Counted from the first letter of the stretch, positions 7,512 through 14,129 are shown. The stretch is DNA of 17,043 nucleotides from Actinomycetes bacterium (GCA_023451855.1 JAEXXY010000025.1:1-17043), one strand, 5' to 3'. The notes: generated by a model not told the origin, from the sequence alone. Made by a program: numbers and translations.

Positions 7512-8288
7512 ATGGCAAAGCGAATCGACGTCAGCGACCTCAACGTCTACTACGGCGGCTTCAAGGCCGTCGAGGGCGTCTCGATGACGGTCGAGCCCCG
7601 GTCCGTCACGGCGTTCATCGGCCCGTCGGGCTGCGGCAAGTCGACCTTCCTGCGCACCCTCAACCGGATGCACGAGGTGATCCCCGGCGGGCGCGTCGAG
7701 GGCAAGGTCATGCTCGATGACCAGGACCTCTACGCGCCGGCCATGGACCCGGTGGCGGTGCGTCGCACCGTCGGCATGGTGTTCCAGCGCCCCAACCCGT
7801 TCCCGACGATGTCGATCTACGACAACGTCGCGGCGGGCCTGCGCCTCAACGGTGTGCGGAACAAGAAGACCCTCGACGGCATCGTCGAGAGCTCGCTCAA
7901 GGGCGCCAACCTCTGGAACGAGGTCAAGGACCGCCTGGCCAAGCCCGGCGCCGGCCTGTCCGGTGGCCAGCAGCAGCGCCTGTGCATCGCGCGCGCCATC
8001 GCCGTGCAGCCGCAGGTGCTCCTCATGGACGAGCCGTGCTCGGCGCTCGACCCGATCTCCACGCTCGCCATCGAGGACCTCATCAACGACCTCAAGAGCG
8101 ACTACACGATCGTCATCGTCACCCACAACATGCAGCAGGCGGCGCGCGTCTCGGACCGCACGGCCTTCTTCAACCTCAAGGCGACGGGCGAGCCGGGCCG
8201 GCTCATCGAGATCGACGACACGACCCGGATCTTCAACAACCCGACCGAGCAGGCCACCGAGGACTACATCTCCGGCCGCTTCGGCTGA
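7512..8288 (+). CDS. pstB: Phosphate ABC transporter ATP-binding protein PstB
   Basis: The ATPase that powers phosphate import, 258 residues, the usual length for PstB. Motifs: Walker A GPSGCGKS (37-44), Q-loop Gln92 in FQRPNPFPTMSIYDNV, signature LSGGQQQR (149-156), Walker B VLLMDEP with catalytic Glu174, D-loop SALDP and H-switch His205 in VTHNMQQAARVSD. FQRPNPFP and MDEPCSALDPIST are characteristic of PstB among ABC ATPases. The ATG at 7512 lies 20 bp after pstA; only a weak GAGAAAG ribosome site precedes it, so coupling to pstA translation is likely. This is the last gene of the operon. In many bacteria phoU follows here, but none does. Confidence 0.97.
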   Translation: MAKRIDVSDLNVYYGGFKAVEGVSMTVEPRSVTAFIGPSGCGKSTFLRTLNRMHEVIPGGRVEGKVMLDDQDLYAPAMDPVAVRRTVGMVFQRPNPFPTMSIYDNVAAGLRLNGVRNKKTLDGIVESSLKGANLWNEVKDRLAKPGAGLSGGQQQRLCIARAIAVQPQVLLMDEPCSALDPISTLAIEDLINDLKSDYTIVIVTHNMQQAARVSDRTAFFNLKATGEPGRLIEIDDTTRIFNNPTEQATEDYISGRFG

Positions 8289-8313
8289 TCCGCCCCAGCG
8301 GGGCCCGTGCCCC

Positions 8314-8363
8314 CGACGAGAAAGTGCCCACCCGACCGAACAGGTCGAGTGGGCACTTCGTCG
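8314..8363. terminator. Bidirectional terminator hairpin between pstB and pit
   Basis: The arms 8322-8331 and 8349-8358 (AAGTGCCCAC / GTGGGCACTT) pair perfectly. They are extended inside by CGACC/GGTCG (8333-8337 / 8343-8347) and outside by CGACG/CGTCG (8314-8318 / 8359-8363). The structure lies between two convergent genes ending at 8288 and 8377, so it can serve both strands. Confidence 0.75.
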
Positions 8364-8376
8364 TTCTGAGCGCCTC

Positions 8377-9381
8377 TCAGCGGAAGATCGCGGTGGCGTA
8401 CCAGGCGAGGATGGCGACGAGGCCGGCACCCGGGAAGGTGAGGAACCACGCTCCGACGATGTTGCCGGCGACGTTCCAGCGGACGGCGCGCACGCTCTTG
8501 GTCGCTCCGACGCCCATGATCGCCGACGTGATGGTGTGCGTCGTCGAGATCGGGGCACCGAAGGCGAGGCCCGCCACGTAGAGGATGGACGCGGCCGTCG
8601 TCTCCGCCGCGAAGCCCTGAGGCGGGCCGAGGTCGATGATGCGGCGGCCGAGGGTGCGCATGATGCGCCAGCCGCCGGCGTACGTGCCGAGCGAGATGAC
8701 GACCGCCGAGAGCACGAGCACCCACAGCGGCACCGTGGGACCGGTGTGGTAGCCGGCGATCGTCAGGGCGAGCACGACGACACCGGCGGTCTTCGCGGCG
8801 TCCTGCAGGCCGTGGCCGAAGGCCATCGCGGCGGCCGAGGCCGTCTGCGCGAGGCGGAAGCCGCGGGTGACGCGCCCGGGGTTGGACCGGCGGAAGAGCC
8901 ACAGGATCGCCGCCATGACGAGGTAGCCGACGACCAGGCCGATGACCGGCGACAGGACCATCGGGATGACGACCTTGCTCCAGATGACGGACCACTGGAC
9001 CGCGACGCCCGCGACGAGTGCCGCGCCGCCGAGGCCGCCGATGAGAGCGTGCGAGGAGCTCGACGGCAGGCCGAACCACCACGTCAGCAGGTTCCAGCCG
9101 GTGGCGCCGATCAGGGCGGCTGCCACGAGCCAGAGACCGTCGACGCCGGTGGGCTGGGCGATGATGCCGCTGCCGATGGTCGCGGCCACCTTCTGGCCGA
9201 AGAACGCACCGAAGAGGTTGGCGACGGCGGCCATGACGAGCGCGACGCGCGGGGTCAGCGCGCGCGTCGACACGGACGTCGCGATGGCGTTGGCCGCGTC
9301 GTGGAAGCCGTTGGTGTAGTTGAAGCCCATGGCGAGCGCGATGACCGCGACCACGCCGAAGAGGGGGACGGTGGTGTCCAT
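8377..9381 (-). CDS. pit: PiT-family inorganic phosphate transporter
   Basis: A low-affinity, ion-coupled phosphate permease of 334 residues, the short actinobacterial form. The two inverted PiT signature motifs are visible: NGFHDAANAIATSVS (24-38) and FGHGLQDAAKTAG (188-200). GAPISTTHTITSAIMGVGATK (275-295) and the C-terminal NVAGNIVGAWFLTFPGAGL are also typical. About ten hydrophobic spans fill the protein. The start is the ATG at 9381, seven bases after the stop of the DUF47 gene, with AAGGAG (9400-9395) 13 bases upstream; the frame extends further upstream, but that part lies over the DUF47 gene and is not coding. Pairing of DUF47 and PiT genes is a known bacterial arrangement in which the DUF47 protein is thought to control transport. 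It complements the high-affinity Pst system encoded convergently. Confidence 0.95.
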   Translation of the reverse strand: MDTTVPLFGVVAVIALAMGFNYTNGFHDAANAIATSVSTRALTPRVALVMAAVANLFGAFFGQKVAATIGSGIIAQPTGVDGLWLVAAALIGATGWNLLTWWFGLPSSSSHALIGGLGGAALVAGVAVQWSVIWSKVVIPMVLSPVIGLVVGYLVMAAILWLFRRSNPGRVTRGFRLAQTASAAAMAFGHGLQDAAKTAGVVVLALTIAGYHTGPTVPLWVLVLSAVVISLGTYAGGWRIMRTLGRRIIDLGPPQGFAAETTAASILYVAGLAFGAPISTTHTITSAIMGVGATKSVRAVRWNVAGNIVGAWFLTFPGAGLVAILAWYATAIFR

Positions 9382-9388
9382 CAGAGGG

Positions 9389-10009
9389 TCAGGACTCCTT
9401 GACCGCGATGCCTTCGACCACGTGCGCGACCTTCTCGAACGCGTCGGCCGCGTTCTCGAAGCCGTCGACGATGGCCTTGACCTTGATGATGGTGACGGGG
9501 TCGACGGAGTTGTTGAAGAGGTTCGCGACCATGCCGCGGTGCAGCGAGTCGGCCTGGTTCTCGAGACGGTTGATCTCGATCCAGTAGCTCTTGAGGTCCT
9601 GCAGCGAGCGCAGGCGCGGCATCGCCTCGGCCGTGACCTCGGCCATCCGCGCGAGGATCTCGAACTGGTCCACCAGGCCCTCGGGGATCTCACCGACCCG
9701 GTACAGCACGATGAGGTCGGCGGTCTCCTCGATGAGGTCCATGCAGTCGTCGAGCGACGCGGCGAGGTTGTGGATGTCCTCGCGGTCGAACGGCGTGATG
9801 AACGAGCTGTTCACCTTGTTGATGAGCTCGTGCGTCGCCTCGTCGGCGGCGTGCTCGAGCTCCTTGAGCCGGTCGGCGACCTCCTGACGCTCCGCCGGTT
9901 CGACCTCGAGGAAGCGGGTCAGCTCCCGGGTCGCCTCGACGAGGAGTTGTGCGGTGGAGGTGAAGAGGGAGAAAAAGCTCGTGTCCTGGGGTGTGAGGCG
10001 AAAACCCAC
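9389..10009 (-). CDS. DUF47 (PhoU-like) regulator of the PiT transporter
   Basis: A 206-residue, nearly all-helical protein of the DUF47 family, distantly related to PhoU. Recognisable stretches are LKELEHAADEATHELINKVNSSFITPFDREDIHNLA, LDDCMDLIEETADLIVLY and IEINRLENQADSLHRGMVANLF, with the E/D-x-x-x-D helices that bind metals in PhoU-like folds. The start is the GTG at 10009 with GGAG seven bases upstream. It is cotranscribed with pit (7-bp gap). Members of this family are thought to regulate PiT activity; the direct mechanism here is inference. It may also fill part of the role of PhoU, which is missing downstream of pstB. A PHO-like repeat pair lies upstream at 10097-10118. Confidence 0.93.
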   Translation of the reverse strand: MGFRLTPQDTSFFSLFTSTAQLLVEATRELTRFLEVEPAERQEVADRLKELEHAADEATHELINKVNSSFITPFDREDIHNLAASLDDCMDLIEETADLIVLYRVGEIPEGLVDQFEILARMAEVTAEAMPRLRSLQDLKSYWIEINRLENQADSLHRGMVANLFNNSVDPVTIIKVKAIVDGFENAADAFEKVAHVVEGIAVKES

Positions 10010-10048
10010 GGGCGTGCTCCGGTCGAATCGGGGGCTGGTCCGGGGACG

Positions 10049-10118
10049 ATGCTACGGGCAACGTCGACAAGCGACGCAATCGAGGCTCCACCGGACGTTC
10101 ACCCGCCGTTCGGACACC
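10049..10118 (-). promoter_or_regulatory. Candidate promoter and PHO-like repeats of the DUF47-pit unit
   Basis: On the - strand TTGCGT (10079-10074) and TAGCAT (10054-10049), 19 bp apart, form a plausible promoter with a start near 10042. Upstream, on the + strand, GTTCACCCGCC (10097-10107) and GTTCGGACACC (10108-10118) are abutting 11-bp repeats matching the PHO unit at 10 and 7 of 11 positions. They read away from the gene, the opposite orientation to the pst site. The binding site could therefore activate, repress or be fortuitous. The rest of the gap (10010-10190) shows nothing else. Confidence 0.45.
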
Positions 10119-10190
10119 GGAGCGGGTCCTTACCCGCGGGTAGCAGGGTGTCGGCCCCGCCGGGCCGGCATCGCGAGCGCTCGGGACGCG

Positions 10191-10463
10191 TCAGTCGTCC
10201 TGCCGGGCCGCGGCGTCGCCGACGACCGACCCGGGCGCCTCCGGGATGCCCGGGAGCGAGCCCCCTGCTGCCGCAGCGGGATCCGGCGCCGAGGCGGCAT
10301 CGGCACAGGCGTCCTCACCGATGCCGAGAAGCTCGTCGACCTCGGCCGGGGTGAAGTGACGCGGGCTGCCTGACGCGGCCACGACGAGGTCCGAGACGAG
10401 CTCGATCTCGTCCCTGAGGGCGACATCGAGCAGGTCTGAGGACCGCTCCTCCTCGGGCGTCAT
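10191..10463 (-). CDS. Small hypothetical protein, actinobacterial type
   Basis: A 90-residue acidic protein starting MTPEEERSSDLLDVALRDEIELVSDLVVAASGS. The N-terminal half is probably two helices with a pattern DEIELVSDLVVAA, then PRHFTPAEVDELLGI, a short helix resembling an amphipathic DNA- or protein-contact element. The C-terminal third is low-complexity Ala/Pro/Gly. Short proteins of this style are common in actinobacteria, but no function is known to this reader. The ATG at 10463 is chosen because it begins the coherent sequence and TACGCT ends six bases upstream, suggesting a leaderless message; no Shine-Dalgarno sequence is visible. The frame is open further upstream, but that part is Arg/Pro-rich and looks non-coding. 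It could alternatively be carried on a longer transcript from the promoter at 10794-10822. Confidence 0.6.
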   Translation of the reverse strand: MTPEEERSSDLLDVALRDEIELVSDLVVAASGSPRHFTPAEVDELLGIGEDACADAASAPDPAAAAGGSLPGIPEAPGSVVGDAAARQDD

Positions 10464-10469
10464 GCGCCC

Positions 10470-10475
10470 AGCGTA
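10470..10475 (-). promoter_or_regulatory. -10 box for a leaderless transcript of the 90-residue gene
   Basis: TACGCT (TANNNT class) lies exactly six bases before the ATG at 10463, the spacing expected when transcription starts at the start codon. No -35 box is recognisable. Confidence 0.35.
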
Positions 10476-10627
10476 GATCCGGACGGCGCGCGCCGGGCGG
10501 GGAAGGGAGCGACGAGATGCCAGGGGTGCGGGTGGAGCCACACCGAGCATCATCACCCCGGGGCCGCGGCACGCGAAATCGGGGTCCGGAGCGGGGCGCC
10601 GAGCATGAGCGCAACGTACGTGCGAGC

Positions 10628-10653
10628 GCGTGTGCCGGGGCGGGGGCACGCGT
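10628..10653. other. Inverted repeat in the non-coding gap
   Basis: GTGCC (10632-10636) and GGCAC (10645-10649), extended outward with two wobble pairs to 10628 and 10653, form an 8-9 bp stem around a G-rich loop. It could end a - strand transcript started near 10787, but there is no T-run. Elsewhere between 10476 and 10679 no gene or RNA is supported. Confidence 0.25.
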
Positions 10654-10706
10654 GGGCCGCCCGTTGCCACGGTGGCCGTCCGGCAGGTCAGCCGGAGAGA
10701 GTATGA

Positions 10707-10787
10707 CGTCGGGCCGGGAGCGCCTCTCGGCACCGGGCCGCTCGTAGCGGCGGATTTTGGGACCCGGGGCTACCGCGGCCCGACGCG
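10707..10787 (-). ncRNA. Candidate structured small RNA or leader, unknown family
   Basis: Immediately downstream of a near-consensus promoter, the - strand can fold into a closed branched structure. The closing stem is ten perfect base pairs, CGTCGGGCCG (10785-10776) with CGGCCCGACG (10716-10707). Inside are a stem CCGGG/CCCGG (10767-10763 / 10737-10733) topped by the hairpin CCGCT-ACG-AGCGG (10750-10738), and a small hairpin GCC-GAGA-GGC (10731-10722) with a GNRA-type loop. The predicted transcription start is at 10787-10788, two or three bases before the closing stem. A further hairpin, CCGGC/GCCGG (10695-10680), follows. No known RNA family was recognised. It could be an independent RNA or the start of a 320-nt leader for the 90-residue gene. 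High GC makes chance stems common, so confidence is modest. Confidence 0.33.
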
Positions 10788-10793
10788 GATTCA

Positions 10794-10822
10794 AGGATAG
10801 GCGCGTCCGCGGCGAAGTCCAA
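10794..10822 (-). promoter_or_regulatory. Near-consensus housekeeping promoter
   Basis: On the - strand, TTGGAC (10822-10817) and TATCCT (10799-10794) are separated by exactly 17 bp. This is the best match to a housekeeping sigma promoter in the window. It points toward the candidate structured RNA and the 90-residue gene, and the 13-bp repeat array lies just upstream of its -35 box. Confidence 0.6.
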
Positions 10823-10839
10823 AGAAACCGCGTCGATCC

Positions 10840-10923
10840 GTGGACACCGCGACGACACCTCGTGACGACATCGTGCGGCGCGACCTGCGACGACACCCTT
10901 GGACGACACCCTTGGACGACACC
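10840..10923 (-). repeat. Array of about seven 9-bp motifs at roughly 13-bp spacing
   Basis: Read on the - strand, GGTGTCGTC begins at 10923, 10910, 10897 and 10859, GATGTCGTC at 10872, and degenerate copies GGTCGCGCC at 10885 and GGTGTCCAC at 10848. Spacings are 13, 13, 12, 13, 13 and 11 bp. Two neighbouring 13-bp units are identical (GGTGTCGTCCAAG). The period is not a multiple of three and the region has no convincing gene, so this is not a protein repeat. It ends 18 bp upstream of the -35 box of the promoter at 10794-10822, the position of an activator or iteron-type binding array. Confidence 0.7.
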
Positions 10924-10926
10924 GTG

Positions 10927-10966
10927 CGACTGAGCCGCGCCTCGGTGTGGCGACGCGGCTCAGTCG
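10927..10966 (-). terminator. 13-bp hairpin overlapping the stop of the 204-residue gene
   Basis: The arms 10927-10939 and 10954-10966 (content CGACTGAGCCGCG and its complement) pair perfectly around a 14-base loop. The stop codon of the - strand gene (10962-10960) sits inside the upstream arm. It is a likely terminator without a T-run, and its far arm adjoins the 13-bp repeat array. Confidence 0.55.
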
Positions 10967-11574
10967 AGGGCGTCGGCCCGCCACAGCCGCGCCCCGGCGG
11001 CGAGGTCCTCACCCATCGCCAGGACGTTGGCCGCCTGCTCGGCGCTCTCGTCGCCCGTGCCGATGTCGGCCCGCCCTGAGGCGACGACGCGGCAGAACGC
11101 CCCAGCGCGCTCGAGTGCCACGGCGAGGTCGCCCTCGAAGACACCGCGGAGGACCTCGTCGACGAGCCGGCTCATCTCCTGCGGGCCGGGCGGCTCGGCG
11201 GCCCCGGCGACGGCGTGGTTCGGGCCGGTGAAGCGGATGCCCGCGGCGTACTCGCGGCTCGCGTCGTCCGGGGCGCGCTGCACCCACTCCCGGAGCACGT
11301 AGAGCCGCCACAGGACGCCGGGGAGGCTGCGCGCGGGGCGCTGCGACCACAGCTCGGCGAGGGTGGACAGGCCGATGTCGTCGACGAGCGCGACGAGCTT
11401 GGTGGTGACGGCGGGGTCGGCGGCGGCGCGACCCGCGTGGACGAGGGCCCGGGCGGTCTCGTGCGCCACGAGGATCGCCTCGGTCGGGTCGTAGGCCGGG
11501 CCGTGGGCCTCGAGCGCCGCCGGGCTGAAGAAGGCCGGACGGCGTGGGTTGCTGCGGTGCTCGCCATCACTCAT
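10960..11574 (-). CDS. Conserved-looking hypothetical protein, 204 residues
   Basis: A soluble, helix-rich protein with no signal peptide or membrane span. Features are a polar N-terminus (MSDGEHRSNPRRPAFFSP), then helices such as EAILVAHETARALVHAGRAA, LVALVDDIGLSTLAELW, RSLPGVLWRLYVLREWVQR and MSRLVDEVLRGVFEGDLAVALERAGAFCRVVASGRADIG. The style is that of a conserved actinobacterial family, but no catalytic motif or fold is recognised and no function is proposed. The ATG at 11574 is chosen because TAGCCT ends six bases upstream, fitting a leaderless start. It stands alone, with 281 bp to the MMPL gene on one side and the repeat array on the other. A 13-bp hairpin overlaps its stop codon. Confidence 0.75.
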   Translation of the reverse strand: MSDGEHRSNPRRPAFFSPAALEAHGPAYDPTEAILVAHETARALVHAGRAAADPAVTTKLVALVDDIGLSTLAELWSQRPARSLPGVLWRLYVLREWVQRAPDDASREYAAGIRFTGPNHAVAGAAEPPGPQEMSRLVDEVLRGVFEGDLAVALERAGAFCRVVASGRADIGTGDESAEQAANVLAMGEDLAAGARLWRADALD

Positions 11575-11855
11575 CCCGGCAGGCTAGCCCTCCGGGCCGA
11601 CGGCGAGGTGGAGGATCCGGCGGGCGGCCCGGGCGGCTCACGGTCAGAACCACCCGGGCCTGGGCCGATTGGCCGAGCCGGCGTCGCCGAGGGGCCCTGC
11701 ACAGTGCCTACCCAACTGGGCCTCGCTCTGGTCACCCGGACGCCGACGCGGGAGGATCCGAAGGAGACGGGGGGCCGCGTCCGGCCGGATCTCGGAGGTG
11801 GCCCTTCGCACCGGGGTGGAAGCCTTCAGACCTGCCGGGGGGCCCGTGGAGGGCC
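11575..11855. promoter_or_regulatory. Gap with -10 box for the 204-residue gene; otherwise no gene seen
   Basis: TAGCCT on the - strand (11586-11581) sits six bases before the ATG at 11574 and is a candidate -10 box of a leaderless message. Next to the MMPL stop, short arms GGCCC/GGGCC (11841-11845 / 11851-11855) make a weak hairpin. GGTCACCCGGA at 11730-11740 looks like a single PHO unit, but no partner repeat or phosphate gene adjoins it. No protein or RNA gene is supported. Confidence 0.35.
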
Positions 11856-14027
11856 TCAGGCGGAGGTGCGCCGGCGCAGGCTCTCCCCTTCGATGTCGAC
11901 GTTCGGCAGGAGCCGGTCGAGCCGGCGCGGCAGCCACCAGGCCCGGTCGCCGAAGAACGACATGACGGCCGGCACGAGTGCGAGGCGCACGACGAACGCG
12001 TCGACGAGCACGCCGAAGGCGAGCGCGAAGCCCATCGACTTGATGATCGCGTCGTCGACGAAGACGAAGCCCGCGAAGACGCTGATCATGATGAGCGCCG
12101 CCGCGACGACGACCCGCGCGCCGTGGCCGACACCGGACACGATGGCCTCACGCGCCGACTCGCCGTGGACGAAGTCCTCGCGCATCCGCGACACGAGGAA
12201 CACCTCGTAGTCCATGGCCAGGCCGAAGAGGATGCCGATGAGCAGGATCGGCAGGAAGCTGACGAGCGGTCCGGGGGTGTCGAGGCCGATGGCGTCCTTG
12301 AGCCAGCCCCACTGGAACACCGCGACGGTGGCACCGAAGGTCGCTCCGACCGACAGGAGGAAGCCGACCGTCGCCTTGAGCGGCACGAGCAGCGAGCGGA
12401 ACACGAGGGCGAGCAGCACGAAGCTCAAGCCGACGACGACGAGCAGGTAGACCGGCAGCGCGGCCGACAGCTTGTCCGACACGTCGACGCCGATGGCCGT
12501 GACGCCGGTCAACGAGATCTGCGCCCCGGTCGAGGCGGCGACGGGCGCGACACCGGTGCGCAGGTCGCGGACGAGGTCGAAGGTGGCCTCGTCGCTCGGG
12601 CCGGACTTCGGGATGACGGCGAGGATCGTCGTGCGGCCGTCGGCGCTCGTCTGCCCGGGGGCGACGGCGAGGACGTCGGGCGTCTTCTGGGCGATGCCGG
12701 CGGCCCGCTGCGCCGCGGTCCTGACGCCGGTGGCGTCGTCGCCGTGGACGACCATGACGAGGCGGCCGTTGAAGCCGGGGCCGAAGCCCTCGGAGACGAG
12801 GTCGTAGGCGACGCGCTTGCTCGAGCCGCTCGGGGCGGTGCCGTCGTCGGGCAGGGCCAGACGCATGCTCGCGGCGGGGATCGCCAGAGCGCCGAGCAGC
12901 ACGACACCGATGACCAGCACGGGACCGCGCGCCTTGACCACCCTTCGGCCCCAGGCGAACCCGCGGTTGGTCGCCGCGTCCTCGAGGTCGGCGGGCTGAG
13001 CGCCGTCGCGGTCGGCCTTGCGCTGGCGACGCGAGAGGACGCGGTCGCCGGCGAAGCCGAGGATCGCCGGCAGCAGCGTCACGGCGACGACGACGGCGAT
13101 CGCGACGGTGCCCGCGGCCGCCAGGCCCATCGCCGTGAGGAACGGGATGCCGACGACCGACAGGCCGGCGAGGGCGATGACGACGGTGAGGCCCGCGAAG
13201 ACGACCGCCGAACCTGCCGTGCCGACCGCGTGGCCGGCAGCCTCCTCGCGGTCCATGCCGACCGCGATGTCGTGCCGGTAGCGCGAGGTGATGAACAGCG
13301 AGTAGTCGATGCCCACGGCGAGGCCGAGCATGAGGGCGAGGATCGGCGTCGTGCTCGTGAGCTCGACGACGTGGCCGAGCAGCATGAGGCCGGCGACACC
13401 GAGGCCGACGCCGACGAGCGCGTTGAGCATCGTCATGCCGGCCGCGACGAGCGAGCCGAAGGTGATGAGCAGGACGAGGAGCGCGACGGCGACACCGAGG
13501 CCCTCGGTCGAGCCGACCTCGGGCTCGGCGAGCAGCGGCTCGCCCCCGGAGGCCACGGTCCAGCCGGCCGAGGCGCCCTGGCCGAGCTGCTCGTAGGCGG
13601 TGCGCTCGTCGGGGGTCAGCTTGTCGGCGCTGTCCTTGTACTGGACGGTGACGAGGGCGTACCGGCCGTCGGGACTGATCGCCTTGGTGTCGAACGGGCT
13701 CATCGCACCGAGGACGCCGGGCAGCCGGCCCGCCTTCGCGACGACGGCCTTGACCGTGGCCTGGCCGTTGGGGGTCATGACCGTCTGGCCCTCGGGCGCC
13801 CGGACGACGACGGTGCCGGCCGCACCGCTCGCCTGCGGGAACTCGGTGCTCAGAGCCTCGAGGGCGCGCTGCGACTCGGTGCCCGGGATGGTGATGTTCG
13901 ACGTGGGCGGCGTTCCGGCAGCGACGAACCCGCCGACGACAGCGGTGAGCACGACGGCGAACAGCGTCGCGACGATGCCGCGCCTGCGAAAGCTGAGGCG
14001 CCCGAGACGGTAGAGCAGGGTGGCCAT
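11856..14027 (-). CDS. MMPL-family (RND superfamily) transporter
   Basis: A 723-residue membrane transporter of the MMPL family, proton-driven exporters of lipids or drugs in actinobacteria. The two-fold layout is clear. TM1 is near 17-37, followed by an extracytoplasmic domain to about 172. A first membrane bundle spans 175-325 with GLAVGIDYSLFITSRYR (Asp241-Tyr242). TM7 is near 368-388, followed by a second extracytoplasmic domain, then a second bundle at 520-690 with FGLAMDYEVFLVSRMRED (Asp606-Tyr607). The Asp-Tyr pairs are the proton-relay residues in MmpL3. The length is short of mycobacterial MmpL proteins because there is no large C-terminal domain. The start is the ATG at 14027, with GGAG six bases upstream. 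It lies 98 bp behind a tetR gene on the same strand, so it is the probable target of that repressor. The substrate is unknown. Confidence 0.92.
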   Translation of the reverse strand: MATLLYRLGRLSFRRRGIVATLFAVVLTAVVGGFVAAGTPPTSNITIPGTESQRALEALSTEFPQASGAAGTVVVRAPEGQTVMTPNGQATVKAVVAKAGRLPGVLGAMSPFDTKAISPDGRYALVTVQYKDSADKLTPDERTAYEQLGQGASAGWTVASGGEPLLAEPEVGSTEGLGVAVALLVLLITFGSLVAAGMTMLNALVGVGLGVAGLMLLGHVVELTSTTPILALMLGLAVGIDYSLFITSRYRHDIAVGMDREEAAGHAVGTAGSAVVFAGLTVVIALAGLSVVGIPFLTAMGLAAAGTVAIAVVVAVTLLPAILGFAGDRVLSRRQRKADRDGAQPADLEDAATNRGFAWGRRVVKARGPVLVIGVVLLGALAIPAASMRLALPDDGTAPSGSSKRVAYDLVSEGFGPGFNGRLVMVVHGDDATGVRTAAQRAAGIAQKTPDVLAVAPGQTSADGRTTILAVIPKSGPSDEATFDLVRDLRTGVAPVAASTGAQISLTGVTAIGVDVSDKLSAALPVYLLVVVGLSFVLLALVFRSLLVPLKATVGFLLSVGATFGATVAVFQWGWLKDAIGLDTPGPLVSFLPILLIGILFGLAMDYEVFLVSRMREDFVHGESAREAIVSGVGHGARVVVAAALIMISVFAGFVFVDDAIIKSMGFALAFGVLVDAFVVRLALVPAVMSFFGDRAWWLPRRLDRLLPNVDIEGESLRRRTSA

Positions 14028-14105
14028 ACGGGTCTCCAGTGAGGTCGTTCTGCGGGTGGGGCGCCGGCGTCGGTGGCGGGCCTGCGGGTCGGGTTCGTGC
14101 GGTGG

Positions 14106-14129
14106 GGTCGGTCAGGAAGGTCGGGTCAG
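14106..14129 (-). promoter_or_regulatory. Operator half-sites in the tetR-MMPL gap
   Basis: GGTCGGTCAGGAA (14106-14118, + strand) differs at one position from GATCGGTCAGGAA at 14738-14750 in the tetR promoter. A second copy, GGTCGGGTCAG, starts at 14119 and runs into the tetR stop. They could be a secondary binding site of the TetR protein in front of the transporter gene. No promoter was recognised here. Confidence 0.35.

Noticed and set aside
9382..9693. N-terminal extension of the PiT protein
   Set aside because: It would overlap the DUF47 coding region and reads as Arg/Ser/Thr-rich sequence; the first membrane span begins right after the ATG at 9381.
10680..10705. Resemblance of CAGGTCAG...CCGGAGAG to the conserved loop of bacterial SRP RNA
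   Set aside because: The matching tetraloop stem and the following AGCAG element cannot be formed; the similarity is limited to a few bases.
10517..10747. Small + strand frame of 76 codons in the gap
   Set aside because: Arg/Gly/Ser-rich, no ribosome site, no family likeness, and it overlaps the candidate structured RNA on the other strand.
10840..10923. CRISPR-like array
   Set aside because: Repeats are 9 bases at 11-13 bp spacing with no room for spacers, and no cas gene is present.
11730..11740. Single PHO-like unit GGTCACCCGGA
   Set aside because: No adjacent second unit, no -10 box and no phosphate-related gene next to it; kept only as a note in the gap description.
11544..14042. An 832-codon + strand frame opposite the MMPL gene
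   Set aside because: Composed largely of Arg/Asp/Gly/Glu/Ala runs typical of the antisense frame of a GC-rich membrane protein gene; the MMPL reading has all family motifs.
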